Source of the DNA: Lachnospiraceae bacterium
Lineage (GTDB): Bacteria; Bacillota; Clostridia; Lachnospirales; Lachnospiraceae
NCBI GenBank assembly: GCA_017446045.1
Contig: JAFSRP010000016.1
Coordinates: 1-64,000, forward strand
Direction: 5' to 3'
DNA: 64,000 nucleotides
The notes beneath the pieces were generated by a model. It saw only the letters and a list, made by a program, of their open reading frames with translations. It did no database searches and was not told where the DNA came from. Position numbers and translations under genes: made by a program. Every line of letters begins with the position of its first letter. The first letter of the stretch is position 1. Below are positions 49,672 to 60,087 of this stretch, piece after piece.

Positions 49672-50841
49672 ATGAACAAGTTTGAAAAACACATTCTCGA
49701 ATATATCCGGACGCATGAAATGGTGCGGCGCGGAGACCTCGTTCTCGCGGCTTTGAGCGGTGGTCCCGATTCCGTGTGCCTGCTGTCGGTCCTCGTGAGC
49801 CTGCGGAAGGTGCTGGGCATCAGACTTCACGCGGCCCATGTGCACCACGGCCTCAGAGGCCCGGAAGCAGACCGGGACGAAGCTTTCTGCCGGGAGCTGG
49901 CAGCACGCATGGACGTGCCTTTTGACAGCATCCGCGTGGATGTGCGTGCACTGGTCCGGGAACAGGGACTCAGTGAAGAAGAGGCTGCCAGGGATCTGCG
50001 GTACAAAGCCCTGCAGGGCCTCCTTAAGAAAATAACCGACGCCCGCAGCGAAGCACCGGTCGGCAAGACGGGCATGGGTGCAGGGGCAGCCTGCGGAGGG
50101 CACATCGCGGTTGCCCACCATGCGGATGACCAGGCGGAGACCATTTTACTGAACCTCCTGCGGGGCAGCGGACTCAAAGGCCTCACCGGCATGCAGCCGG
50201 TACGGGGAGATGTGATCCGCCCGCTGCTGGAAACGGGAAGGGCGGAGATCCTCCGCTACCTTCAAGAGAAGGGCCTTGCCTCCTGCCAGGACCGCACGAA
50301 CCTGGATAACGACTACACGCGCAATTACCTTCGGAACGAGATCCTGCCGCGGATGCAGGAAGGCGTCAATCGCAGGTCTGCCGAGCATATCGCGGCGGCC
50401 GGCAGGATGATCGCACAGGCGGAAGCCTTTTTGGAGGAGACTGCCAGGTCCCTTCCCGGGGTGATCCGGATCGAGTTCCCGCCGCAGCCGCCTGCAGACG
50501 GGTCACAGATATCCTGCACGGGTGCCCCTGCGCCCGGCACGATCGTTCCGGCGCAGCCTGTGGCAGCAGCCCTGCAGCGGCGGATCCTGAAAGAAAAACC
50601 GCAAATCCTGCGCAGATATGTTATAATCGAAGGGCTTAAACAATTGGGCGTTCCGTTGAAGGACTGGGGAGAGGCGCATTTTTCGGAGATCGACCTGGCG
50701 CTGGCGGGCCATACGGGGCTCCATCTCGACCTTCCCGGCGGAGTTTATGCGGATAATACCAGGGAGGAAACGATCCTCAGCATGCCCCGGCAGGCGGCGG
50801 AAACAGACTATACTACAACAGCAGGAGAGAGCAGACCATGA
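49672..50841 (+). CDS. tilS: tRNA(Ile)-lysidine synthase
   Basis: 389 residues. It modifies C34 of the minor tRNA-Ile (CAU) to lysidine, switching it from AUG to AUA reading. The PP-loop S-G-G-P-D-S (29-34) binds ATP. H-A-A-H-V-H-H-G-L-R-G and H-H-A-D-D-Q-A-E-T-I-L-L-N are the lysine/tRNA contact segments. R-N-Y-L-R-N-E-I-L-P closes the catalytic domain. The C-terminal domain appears shortened compared with the E. coli enzyme and contains a proline-rich low-complexity stretch near 265-295. The ATG overlaps no other gene; the stop overlaps hpt by 4 bases. Confidence 0.93.
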   Translation: MNKFEKHILEYIRTHEMVRRGDLVLAALSGGPDSVCLLSVLVSLRKVLGIRLHAAHVHHGLRGPEADRDEAFCRELAARMDVPFDSIRVDVRALVREQGLSEEEAARDLRYKALQGLLKKITDARSEAPVGKTGMGAGAACGGHIAVAHHADDQAETILLNLLRGSGLKGLTGMQPVRGDVIRPLLETGRAEILRYLQEKGLASCQDRTNLDNDYTRNYLRNEILPRMQEGVNRRSAEHIAAAGRMIAQAEAFLEETARSLPGVIRIEFPPQPPADGSQISCTGAPAPGTIVPAQPVAAALQRRILKEKPQILRRYVIIEGLKQLGVPLKDWGEAHFSEIDLALAGHTGLHLDLPGGVYADNTREETILSMPRQAAETDYTTTAGESRP

Positions 50842-51371
50842 AGCAGTATACGATCAAGACATTGATATCCGAGGAAAAGCTTAAGGAGAGGATCAGGGAA
50901 CTCGCGAAAGAGATCGACCGGGATTATGCCGGCAAGGAGATCCATCTGATCTGTGTCCTGAAGGGCGGCGCTTATTTTATGACGGAGCTCTCCAAATATA
51001 TCACGATCCCGGTGACCATTGACTTCATGGCGGTCTCCAGCTACGGCTCCAAGACGGTCTCCAGCGGTATCGTAAAGATCATCAAGGACCATGACGAGCC
51101 GATCGAAGGCAGGGATGTCCTGGTCGTGGAAGATATCGTGGACACGGGATTCACGCTTTCCTATCTGCTGGAAATGCTGCGCGACCGCAAGCCGGCATCC
51201 CTGAAGCTCTGCGCGATGCTGAACAAGCCGGATCGCAGGATACGCGAAGTAAAGATCGACTATCTCGGATTCGATATCCCGGACGAGTTCGTCGTCGGAT
51301 ATGGGCTGGACTATGACCAGCACTACAGAAACCTGCCGTATATCGGCTCTATCAAACCGGAAGAAGACTGA
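50838..51371 (+). CDS. hpt: Hypoxanthine phosphoribosyltransferase
   Basis: 177 residues. It salvages hypoxanthine/guanine to IMP/GMP with PRPP. The PRPP motif V-L-V-V-E-D-I-V-D-T-G-F-T is intact (about 95-107), as are the K-G-G-A-Y PPi loop near residues 40-44 and the D-F-M-A-V-S-S-Y-G catalytic loop. Start ATG overlaps the tilS stop (ATGA). tilS-hpt-ftsH is the standard Bacillota order and the spacing (8 bases to ftsH) supports a single transcript. Confidence 0.95.
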   Translation: MKQYTIKTLISEEKLKERIRELAKEIDRDYAGKEIHLICVLKGGAYFMTELSKYITIPVTIDFMAVSSYGSKTVSSGIVKIIKDHDEPIEGRDVLVVEDIVDTGFTLSYLLEMLRDRKPASLKLCAMLNKPDRRIREVKIDYLGFDIPDEFVVGYGLDYDQHYRNLPYIGSIKPEED

Positions 51372-51379
51372 GCAATACC

Positions 51380-53182
<1,803 letters not shown>

Positions 53183-53219
53183 TAAGTTGGCTAAGCTGGA
53201 GAACTCAGACAAATACACA

Positions 53220-55712
53220 ATGGATACGCAGGGCGCGAGAGACTGCATGACTGTCCCGGAAGGGACCGTGGAGCTCGAGCCCTGCGCTTTTTATGAATGC
53301 GCGGTCCGGACCGTGATCCTGCCGGCGAGCCTGCAGCGGATCGGAGACTGCGCTTTCTATGGGTGTGCCGGGCTGGAACAGGTGATCTTTGCGCCGGGTT
53401 CAGCACTTTCTTCGATCGGAGACAGTGCCTTCTACGGCTGCGGCGCCCTGCGGGAATGCCGGCTGCCCGCCGGACTTATGGTGATCGGGAACCACGCCTT
53501 CTTCCAGTGCCGGGATCTGGACGTCCGGCAGTGGCCGGCGGCACTAAGGAGCATCGGGCGGGAGGCGTTTTCCGGCTGCGGGAGCCTTACGGAAGCCGGC
53601 CTGGGTGCGCAGATCACATCGCTCGGAGAGCGTATCTTTTTTGAGTGCCGAAACCTGCGAAAAGCGGATTTGGACCCCGAATGCCGTCTGGAAGTTCTGC
53701 CGGATCAGTGCTTTTTCGGATGTTCCGGACTCCGATCCATCTCTCTTCCGGCTTCGCTGCGGGAGATCGGAAGGGAAGCCTTCGGAGGCTGCGGGGGCCT
53801 GACGGAGATGACTGTGCCATCGGAGGTGACGCGGATCGGGAGGGACGCCTTCCGCGGGACGCCCTGGCTCGAGCAGTATCCCGGCAGCATGGTGACCGTG
53901 GGCGCGGGTCTCCTGATCGCCTGCAGGGACCGCGGTGAAGAAAACCGCAGCGAAGATCACGGGGGAAAACTTGTCATTCCCGAAGGCGTACGGGAGATCG
54001 GCGCGGAAGTCTTTTCCGGCCGCAGGGAACTTATGTCCGTGTACTGTCCGGACACGGTCCAAAGGATCGGGGAGCGTGCCTTTGCCGGATGTGAAAACCT
54101 GCGGGACATCCGTATCCCACCATCCGTACAGGAGATCGGTATAACCGCCTTTGAAGGGACCGCATGGCTCGAAGAAAGCGCTGAGGACTTCCTGATCGCG
54201 GGAGACCATATCCTGCTGGCATATAAAGGGAATGAAGCAAAGGTCCGTATCCCGGAGGACGTCCGCAGGATCGGGGAACGGGCGTTCTATGAGTGCAATG
54301 AGCTTCAGTCGCTGGTGATACCGGACACGGTCACGAAGATCGGGGAAGGCGCCTTCGAGGGCTGCCGCAATCTCAGGGAGCTATCATTGCCTGACAGTAT
54401 ATGCGAGATCGCGGCCGGCGCATTCCGTTGGTGCAGCGCGCTGGAAGAGATCCGGCTGCCGCAGGGGCTCCGGGAGATCGCGGCAGAGACCTATTACGGG
54501 TGCCGAAAGCTAAAAAAGATCTGTCTCCCTGACGGTGTGCGGACGATCGGAAACAGCGCGTTTCACTGGTGCAGCGCGCTGGAGGCTGTCCATTTTCCGG
54601 AGAGCCTTGAAAAGATCGGGGACAATGCATTCCACTGGTGCAGCCATCTGACAGAGCTCCGCCTGCCGGAAGGACTTCGGACGATCGGTGACAGTGCTTT
54701 TGCGGGGTGCGGCAGGCTGGAAAACGCGGTGATCCCCGGAAAGACCGTCAGGATCGGCATGAGTGCCTTCTATCGCTGCGGCATGCTCACGGAGATCCTG
54801 CTGCCGGATTCGGTCGAAATGCTGGGGATGAATGCCTTCGGCGGCTGCGGGAAGCTTACGGATGCGAGGCTTTCCGAAAAGCTGGCCGCGCTGCCGGACT
54901 GGGTCTTTTCCGAATGCGCTGGCCTCAGGGAGATCACTATCCCGGAGGGCGTCAGGATCATCGGAAATCATGCCTTTGCGGGGTGCAGAAGGCTCAGTGA
55001 AGCGGTATTTCCGGAAAGTCTCATAGGCATCGGCGACCGGGCGTTTGAAAACTGCGGGAGCCTTCCCGCGGTCACCTTTCCGGAGAGGCTCTCCCATATC
55101 GGGGACAGTGCCTTTGCAAGGTGCGGGCGGCTTGTGAGGGCCGACTTTCCGGCCCGGCTCGGCAGCATAGGGAATGCCGCATTCGCAGGCTGCAGCCGGC
55201 TCAGGAAGGCGACATTCGCCGGCATACCGGAACTGATCGGACGGGGCGCATTTGACGCAGGGACCATCCTGGAACTACCGCTGACGACAACACACGGGAC
55301 GGCGGCTGTCCGAGTGGAACTTACGGGAGCGTGGAACGACGGACCGCGCGAACAGGAGCTGGCACAGTACCTGGCTGATCCTGTATCCGACCGTTTTGGA
55401 AACTTGTCGGAAATCTCCTATCAGGTGCAGCTTGCCGCAGCCCGCATCGACCTGGATCCGTTCTATCGGGAGTACCTTAAGGAGCATGCCGCTCAGGCCG
55501 CGGATCTGCTTATCCGCCGGAAAGATATGGATACCTTAAGCATCCTGCTCCGGCACGGCATTTTAAAAGAAGATCCGCTGGATCAGGCGATCGAAACAGC
55601 CATCCGGTACCGGGAGCCCGAGGCCGAAGCGGCACTGCTGGAATACAAGAACAGGTCAGCCGCAGGCGGATTTGATGTCGGCCTGTCGGTAGACGGAAGG
55701 TTCTTCCTGTGA
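53220..55712 (+). CDS. Large BspA-type leucine-rich-repeat protein without export signal
   Basis: About 830 residues from this ATG. Nearly the whole chain to about residue 690 is made of some 25 LRR_5 (BspA-like) repeats of 23 residues, I-G-x-x-A-F-x-G-C-x-x-L-x-x-x-x-L-P-x-x-L-x-x, each with a cysteine at the turn. Two repeat groups are interrupted (about residues 220-245 and 320-345). The last 130 residues are helical and ankyrin-like (L-L-I-R-R-K-D-M-D-T-L-S-I-L-L-R-H-G). No signal peptide or anchor is seen, so it is probably cytoplasmic. The start is uncertain: the frame is open back into ftsH (TTG at 53166), and no good ribosome site precedes 53220. Function unknown; protein binding is likely. 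Confidence 0.8.
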   Translation: MDTQGARDCMTVPEGTVELEPCAFYECAVRTVILPASLQRIGDCAFYGCAGLEQVIFAPGSALSSIGDSAFYGCGALRECRLPAGLMVIGNHAFFQCRDLDVRQWPAALRSIGREAFSGCGSLTEAGLGAQITSLGERIFFECRNLRKADLDPECRLEVLPDQCFFGCSGLRSISLPASLREIGREAFGGCGGLTEMTVPSEVTRIGRDAFRGTPWLEQYPGSMVTVGAGLLIACRDRGEENRSEDHGGKLVIPEGVREIGAEVFSGRRELMSVYCPDTVQRIGERAFAGCENLRDIRIPPSVQEIGITAFEGTAWLEESAEDFLIAGDHILLAYKGNEAKVRIPEDVRRIGERAFYECNELQSLVIPDTVTKIGEGAFEGCRNLRELSLPDSICEIAAGAFRWCSALEEIRLPQGLREIAAETYYGCRKLKKICLPDGVRTIGNSAFHWCSALEAVHFPESLEKIGDNAFHWCSHLTELRLPEGLRTIGDSAFAGCGRLENAVIPGKTVRIGMSAFYRCGMLTEILLPDSVEMLGMNAFGGCGKLTDARLSEKLAALPDWVFSECAGLREITIPEGVRIIGNHAFAGCRRLSEAVFPESLIGIGDRAFENCGSLPAVTFPERLSHIGDSAFARCGRLVRADFPARLGSIGNAAFAGCSRLRKATFAGIPELIGRGAFDAGTILELPLTTTHGTAAVRVELTGAWNDGPREQELAQYLADPVSDRFGNLSEISYQVQLAAARIDLDPFYREYLKEHAAQAADLLIRRKDMDTLSILLRHGILKEDPLDQAIETAIRYREPEAEAALLEYKNRSAAGGFDVGLSVDGRFFL

Positions 55713-55867
55713 TCCGCTCTGAAGCGCCCCAAGCGCGGGGCAAAACTTTGTATGTACGGCAGCAGAAGAAAAGCTCATTTTGAAAAAACAGGATGTCATT
55801 TCCTGCAGCATGTGATAAAATTATAAAAGACGACCCGCAACAAAACTGACAATTTGAGGAGAGACCC

Positions 55868-56569
55868 ATGGCTGATGTAATGATCGAAAGACTGGAAAAG
55901 CTGAGTACTGCGGAACTGGCGGATTCGTGCCTGCGTCTCGGAGTGCCGATCCGGTGCGCACCGAGTGATATGCAGCCCATTGATAAGATGATGCACTGCG
56001 CGGGACGCGTCATGCCGGCACGCCATAACGGCAGCGTTGACGTTTTCCTGGAAGCGCTGGAGTTGGCGGAGCCCGGCGACGTTCTGGTCGTGGATGACGG
56101 TGGACGCAAGGACCAGTCAGTCATCGGTGACATGGTAGCCCGGGAAGTTAAGTTTGCAGGCCTGAAAGGCATCATTCTCTGGGGCTGTCACCGTGACACC
56201 CGGGAGCTGCTGGAAGTGGGGATCCCGTTTTTCTCCATCGGAAAGATGCCGAACAGCCCGGTTAGCGTCGACCGCCGCACCCATGACGCATTGGAGTGGG
56301 CACGTATCGGCGACTGGGTCGTGACAGAGGACGACGTGGTCGTCGGTGATATCGACGGCGTGATCTTCCTTCCCTTCAACCGGCTGCATGAGATCGTCCC
56401 GGTCGCGGAGGCGATCCATAAGACGGAGCGCCGTCAGGCCGCCATCATGAACCAGGGCACGAGCCTCCGGGAGCAGTTCTACTTCAAGGATTACCTTGCA
56501 AAGCGCGCGGAGGATCCGAGCTATGACCTCCGTACACACCTCAACCGCATCGGCGGCGCGATCGAGTAA
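55868..56569 (+). CDS. RraA family protein (HMG/CHA aldolase-like)
   Basis: 233 residues of the RraA/4-carboxy-4-hydroxy-2-oxoadipate aldolase superfamily. The signature phosphate-like binding segment P-G-D-V-L-V-V-D-D-G-G is at about 67-77, followed by G-D-M-V-A-R-E and G-I-I-L-W-G-C-H-R-D, where the catalytic arginine-aspartate pair lies. The standard G-G-x-R-D motif reads G-C-H-R-D here. Family members are either metal-dependent aldolases/decarboxylases for short oxoacids or regulators of RNase E, and the latter is unlikely in Bacillota. GAGGAGAG precedes the ATG. It stands alone and ends at a hairpin before the tRNA genes. Confidence 0.82.
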   Translation: MADVMIERLEKLSTAELADSCLRLGVPIRCAPSDMQPIDKMMHCAGRVMPARHNGSVDVFLEALELAEPGDVLVVDDGGRKDQSVIGDMVAREVKFAGLKGIILWGCHRDTRELLEVGIPFFSIGKMPNSPVSVDRRTHDALEWARIGDWVVTEDDVVVGDIDGVIFLPFNRLHEIVPVAEAIHKTERRQAAIMNQGTSLREQFYFKDYLAKRAEDPSYDLRTHLNRIGGAIE

Positions 56570-56597
56570 GAACACCTGTTTTATTGCGATTCATTCC

Positions 56598-56640
56598 GGC
56601 ACCGGCTGCAGGGCGTACCGCCTGACCGGTGCCTTATCTT
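56598..56640 (+). terminator. Hairpin after the RraA-like gene
   Basis: GGCACCGG (56598-56605) pairs with CCGGTGCC (56626-56633), followed by TTATCTTT. Confidence 0.65.
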
Positions 56641-56668
56641 TAAACAGGAGGGATTTTAAAAAAAAGTG

Positions 56669-56697
56669 TTGACAAATCCGTCGGCAAAGTGTAATAT
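56669..56697 (+). promoter_or_regulatory. Promoter of the tRNA-Phe/tRNA-Gly pair
   Basis: TTGACA (56669-56674), 17 bases, TAATAT (56692-56697), 42 bases before tRNA-Phe. Confidence 0.7.
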
Positions 56698-56739
56698 AAG
56701 CATGCTGTCCGACGGAAACTGTTGTTCCAACAGACGTGA

Positions 56740-56812
<73 letters not shown>

Positions 56813-56836
56813 GTACACAACTTCAGAGTGGTATTT

Positions 56837-56908
56837 GCGCGAGTGGCTCAGTGGTGGAGCGTCGCCTTGCCAAGGCGAAGGTCGCGGGTTCGATCCCCGT
56901 CTCGCGCT
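56837..56908 (+). tRNA. tRNA-Gly (anticodon GCC)
   Basis: Cloverleaf of 72 bases. The acceptor stem GCGCGAG/CTCGCGC has discriminator T, and the anticodon stem TCGCC/GGCGA encloses loop TTGCCAA giving GCC. The T-arm GCGGGTTCGATCCCCGT is present. CCA is not encoded. Its 3' end is the probable attachment site for the element whose integrase gene begins 90 bases downstream. Confidence 0.96.
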
Positions 56909-56920
56909 TTTTTCTATGTA

Positions 56921-56965
56921 GCGGAAACGTCCAATTGATGGGCGTCTCCGCGATTTTTGTTTTTG
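56921..56965 (+). terminator. Terminator after tRNA-Gly
   Basis: GCGGAAACGTCC (56921-56932) pairs, with G-T pairs, with GGCGTCTCCGC (56941-56952 region), followed by GATTTTTGTTTTT. Confidence 0.8.
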
Positions 56966-56998
56966 GGTCGTTATGGTAACATTGGTAACAAATGACAA

Positions 56999-58258
56999 TC
57001 ATGCATCCAGCAGGGCAAGAAGCTCATCGTCCGTAGCCGTATCAAAGCAGTAATTCCGTAAGAATACCTCGGGTGTATTGCCGAGATAATCCGCACACTG
57101 CTTGGGCGAAAGGCCTTTGGCATGGAGTCTGGAACCACAGGTCTTGCGCAGCTTGTGGGAGCTCTTAACTGCTTGGCCGGTATCCTTGGCATATTTCTCC
57201 AGGACGTAGTTTGCCTGCCTGCCGGTGATCCGCTTTCCATCCCGGATGAAGATCCAGTCAGTTGGTGAAACGCTGTTTTCCCTGAGAATGTCCAGGATCT
57301 CGACCGCACGGATAGAGATAGGCACGATTCGGTCATGATAGGTCTTGGTGTGTCCCTGGACCATGACCTCGCTGGTACGTCGGTCCTTAAATTCAGATCG
57401 TCGGATTGTCAGCCGTCTCCCGTCAACATCCTGCCATTGGAGTGAACAGGTCTCGCCGACCCTGGTCCCGACTTCAAAAGAGAATGGCGGGATCAGATAG
57501 GCAGAGTCTTTTGTCTCTTGATACTTCTCCATGCACCATTGAATCAGTGCCTGCTGCTCCTCTGTGTTGTACACCTGTACTTCCTTGGCCTTCTTTTCCG
57601 GGATGCGGAAAATGTTCCTCGGAAACTTCATGCCCCGAAGAGGGTTGGTCGGCAGATACTCAAGTTCTACAGCAAGGTCCCAGATCCCGTTCAGGATGTT
57701 TTTAATGGATCCCCATTCCTTGTTGGTGATAGGCCGGATCACAGCAGGTATCCTGCCGTGATGCCGGGTCGTTTCACCTTTGATCACCTTACAGCAGAAC
57801 TCTTTCAGTTCCACTCGTTTGATGCTGGTGAGCTTTCTGTCAAAGAATTCCGTGTTCTCATAGTAGCGCTTATAATGCTGCTCATCCCGGACAATGGTGT
57901 TTTCTTCTGTACCGATCGCTTTGCGGTGGTCGAGCCACATGAAATACATTTCATTCACCGTTACGTTGTCAATGTGCGATCCGCCGTACCATTCAAATAG
58001 CTTTTTATAAAGCTCCAGCTCTGTTTTGGCGATAATCAACCGGCGTTTGCCGGGCTTGGAATCATCTGCCACCTTGGTGCAGTAGCCATCGCGGTACGGG
58101 GATATAGCGTAGTGATGCAGATCCTTCAAAAACGCCTGTATTTCTCGTTTTCTCATATATTCCTGCAGCGCTGTGTTCCCATTGATGTTATCATCGTCGA
58201 TCTCAATAAGCAAGTGAATCGTATCGATGACAGACTTCAGTTTCTTCATGTCTGCCAT
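56999..58258 (-). CDS. Tyrosine-type site-specific integrase
   Basis: 419 residues from the ATG at 58258, which has AGGTGAT 6 bases upstream. An N-terminal SAM-like/core-binding region (about 85-190) precedes the catalytic domain. G-T-R-V-G-E supplies the first arginine, a beta-hairpin lysine lies in H-T-K-T-Y-H-D-R, and S-H-K-L-R-K-T holds the H-x-x-R pair. The nucleophile is Y in F-L-R-N-Y-C-F. The usual L-G-H before the tyrosine reads L-G-N, a common tolerated variant. It would catalyse integration into and excision from the tRNA-Gly 3' end. It reads toward the tRNA and follows the DUF6291-type gene by 5 bases, so both are probably cotranscribed from the repressor-controlled promoter. Confidence 0.93.
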   Translation of the reverse strand: MADMKKLKSVIDTIHLLIEIDDDNINGNTALQEYMRKREIQAFLKDLHHYAISPYRDGYCTKVADDSKPGKRRLIIAKTELELYKKLFEWYGGSHIDNVTVNEMYFMWLDHRKAIGTEENTIVRDEQHYKRYYENTEFFDRKLTSIKRVELKEFCCKVIKGETTRHHGRIPAVIRPITNKEWGSIKNILNGIWDLAVELEYLPTNPLRGMKFPRNIFRIPEKKAKEVQVYNTEEQQALIQWCMEKYQETKDSAYLIPPFSFEVGTRVGETCSLQWQDVDGRRLTIRRSEFKDRRTSEVMVQGHTKTYHDRIVPISIRAVEILDILRENSVSPTDWIFIRDGKRITGRQANYVLEKYAKDTGQAVKSSHKLRKTCGSRLHAKGLSPKQCADYLGNTPEVFLRNYCFDTATDDELLALLDA

Positions 58259-58263
58259 GGCGA

Positions 58264-58842
58264 TCACCTGCCTTTGCCAGGATCGGGAATCCCAAGGCAT
58301 TCCAGGTCATCATCCTGAGGCTCTGGCCAGCTTCCGGGCGGTCTGTTTATGATCTGCTCTAAGATGATAGCATCAAGGTCAACATCACGCTCTACGCCTC
58401 TCCTGGCTTCTTTAGCAGTCTGCTTTCTACCTGATATATATGATGTATGATCATTGTCATATACAGTATCATTATCATAATCATTATCATATACATATTC
58501 ATTATCATGTTCGTTTGCTTCGTTTTTTGAAGCAGACGAAGCAGATGCTTCGTTCCTTCTGGAAATGCCGTACGCGATCCCTCCTTTCTGCCCGGCTTTC
58601 CGTTTCTTCTCCAGAGTCTCCTGGTATTTCAGGTAATCCTCATCGATCTTCGCCCTCACGAAGCTGAAGGCCATCCGGACCTCCGGCTTCATCTCCGGCA
58701 GGGGAAGGTCGCTCACATAATGCAGGACCGCCGTGATCCATATCCCCCTGTCCTCATTGGACAGTAACCTGATGTGTTCAAGGTAGCTGCGGTAAAGGAC
58801 GAAGCTGTCCTTTACAAAATAGGGTCTTTCTTCTCCTTTCAT
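58264..58842 (-). CDS. DUF6291-type mobile-element protein
   Basis: 192 residues from the ATG at 58842; an adjacent ATG at 58845 is equally possible (GGAGAG lies just upstream). The first 85 residues (R-P-Y-F-V-K-D-S-F-V-L-Y-R-S-Y, then E-M-K-P-E-V-R-M-A-F-S-F-V-R-A-K-I-D-E-D) match a small domain common in clostridial phages and integrative elements near replication genes. Next is K-R-K-A-G-Q-K-G-G, then a low-complexity D/N/Y stretch (about 115-140) encoded by near-repeats of ATTATCATA. The tail (about 160-192) is unrelated. A replication-related role is only suggested by such contexts. Confidence 0.65.
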   Translation of the reverse strand: MKGEERPYFVKDSFVLYRSYLEHIRLLSNEDRGIWITAVLHYVSDLPLPEMKPEVRMAFSFVRAKIDEDYLKYQETLEKKRKAGQKGGIAYGISRRNEASASSASKNEANEHDNEYVYDNDYDNDTVYDNDHTSYISGRKQTAKEARRGVERDVDLDAIILEQIINRPPGSWPEPQDDDLECLGIPDPGKGR

Positions 58843-59112
58843 CATTTCTCTCCGATCAGTAAGGACCGGACCATCTGCGAACGATGGCTTTCGGCAACAG
58901 GAAGTTCCGGGCATGGACACCGGCCTATGACAGGCCTCGCTTCGGCTCCGTGTCCGGACATAACCCGCAGCCCGTCTTTTCAGGACTGTGTTATGTAACT
59001 GCCGGTCTTGAGGTTCCGGCACAGCACACTACCTTTTACACATCTTCTATCTGTTTTTTTATCTTGGTCTCAGATCCGGATCAATGGCATCACCTCCCAA
59101 CCAATACAATAA

Positions 59113-59204
59113 CGAACTGTTCGAGTGGATTATAACAGTTCGGTTTTGTATAGTCAATAGGATCGAAGAAATTTGTTTCGTTTTTGAACTGTTTGTGTTA
59201 TACT
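59113..59204. promoter_or_regulatory. Divergent promoters with three GAACTGTT operators
   Basis: Part of the 396-base gap between the DUF6291 gene and the repressor gene. CGAACTGTT (59113-59121) and its inverse AACAGTTCG (59134-59142) flank the minus-strand -10 box TATAAT (59134-59129). That box has TTGACT at 59157-59152 with a 17-base spacer. A third copy, GAACTGTT (59186-59193), lies just before the plus-strand -10-like TATACT (59199-59204). This layout fits repression of both directions by the adjacent XRE protein. The 280-base leader before the DUF6291 gene holds no convincing gene. Confidence 0.6.
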
Positions 59205-59238
59205 GAGTCTGTGAGTTTTGCAACCGGAGGGAATTGGT

Positions 59239-59790
59239 ATGTTTGATACTTTTGGAGCAACGATCGGGGAGAGGATCCGGTATTACAGGAAAGCAGCCGG
59301 CATGACACAGAAGCAGTTAGCGGAATCGTGTGAAGTATCGGAACCTGCGATCCGTAATTATGAGCTTGGGAACAGGGTGCCTGATTTTGAGATGCTGCAG
59401 ACGATCGCAGCTGCACTTGAGGTGAGTTACTTTGCCCTGGCAGACCCGGATATCTCAGCCATTACCGGGGCTATGCATATCTTTTTCAGGATGGAGCATA
59501 TCCACGGACTGAGACCAATTGAGATAAATGGGAAGACAGGGCTCATTATAGATCCTGAATTAACAGAAGAGGAGACAGATTATCTCCAGCTTGCCCTGGA
59601 TGCGTGGAAGAAAGCAAACGAACAGTTTGAGAGCGGGGAGTGGGATAAGGAAACGTACCTTACCTGGGAGAGCAAATATCCAGTTTTCAGTAATGCCTTC
59701 CTGGAAGAGACCATGAAAAACGAAGGGACGCCGGGGACGGATGCCGAGAAACTGAGGAAGCATAAGCGGCCGAGGAAACAGAAAAAGTAA
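59239..59790 (+). CDS. XRE-family helix-turn-helix repressor
   Basis: 183 residues. An N-terminal HTH_3 domain (about 10-65) is clear: I-G-E-R-I-R-Y-Y-R-K-A-A-G-M-T-Q-K-Q-L-A-E-S-C-E-V-S-E-P-A-I-R-N-Y-E-L-G-N-R-V-P. Residues 70-150 form an unknown domain with an E-E-E-T-D-Y-L-Q-L-A-L-D-A-W-K-K helix, and the chain ends in a basic lysine/arginine tail. The ATG follows GGAGGG at 8 bases. Its position next to the divergent operator region suggests it holds the element quiescent. No peptidase (ImmA or LexA-like) motif was seen for SOS-type release. Confidence 0.88.
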   Translation: MFDTFGATIGERIRYYRKAAGMTQKQLAESCEVSEPAIRNYELGNRVPDFEMLQTIAAALEVSYFALADPDISAITGAMHIFFRMEHIHGLRPIEINGKTGLIIDPELTEEETDYLQLALDAWKKANEQFESGEWDKETYLTWESKYPVFSNAFLEETMKNEGTPGTDAEKLRKHKRPRKQKK

Positions 59791-60087
59791 GATCTGTAAA
59801 AATGACAGATCAGGCAAAAGAACAGTCAAAGGTTCCGATGCCTGGTCTGTTTTTTGATTCCTGGAACTGGAAGGATCCCAGCGTTTTCATAAAACGCGCA
59901 GCCACACGAAGTGTGATCTTTAAGGGTTTGGGATTTTCCCAACAGGCGTATAGATGGAAAACCATCCATCTATACATTGCTTGCACAGTAGTGATAGAAT
60001 GATTTGTTATTTATCGTTATAATAGTTTTTGTGTTTAAGCAATTCCAACCATTTCATATCAAGTGCTATAAAAGGACAAAGAGAACA

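Noticed and set aside
58846-59022. N-terminal extension of the DUF6291-type gene
   Set aside because: The frame is open to 59022 but the added residues are unlike the conserved domain, and the ATG at 58842 has a ribosome site directly upstream.
59802-60002. 66-codon open frame between the XRE repressor and the GIY-YIG gene
   Set aside because: No ribosome site, no recognised domain, and its end runs into the low-GC insert. It could be a gene fragment interrupted by that insert, but evidence is too thin to annotate.
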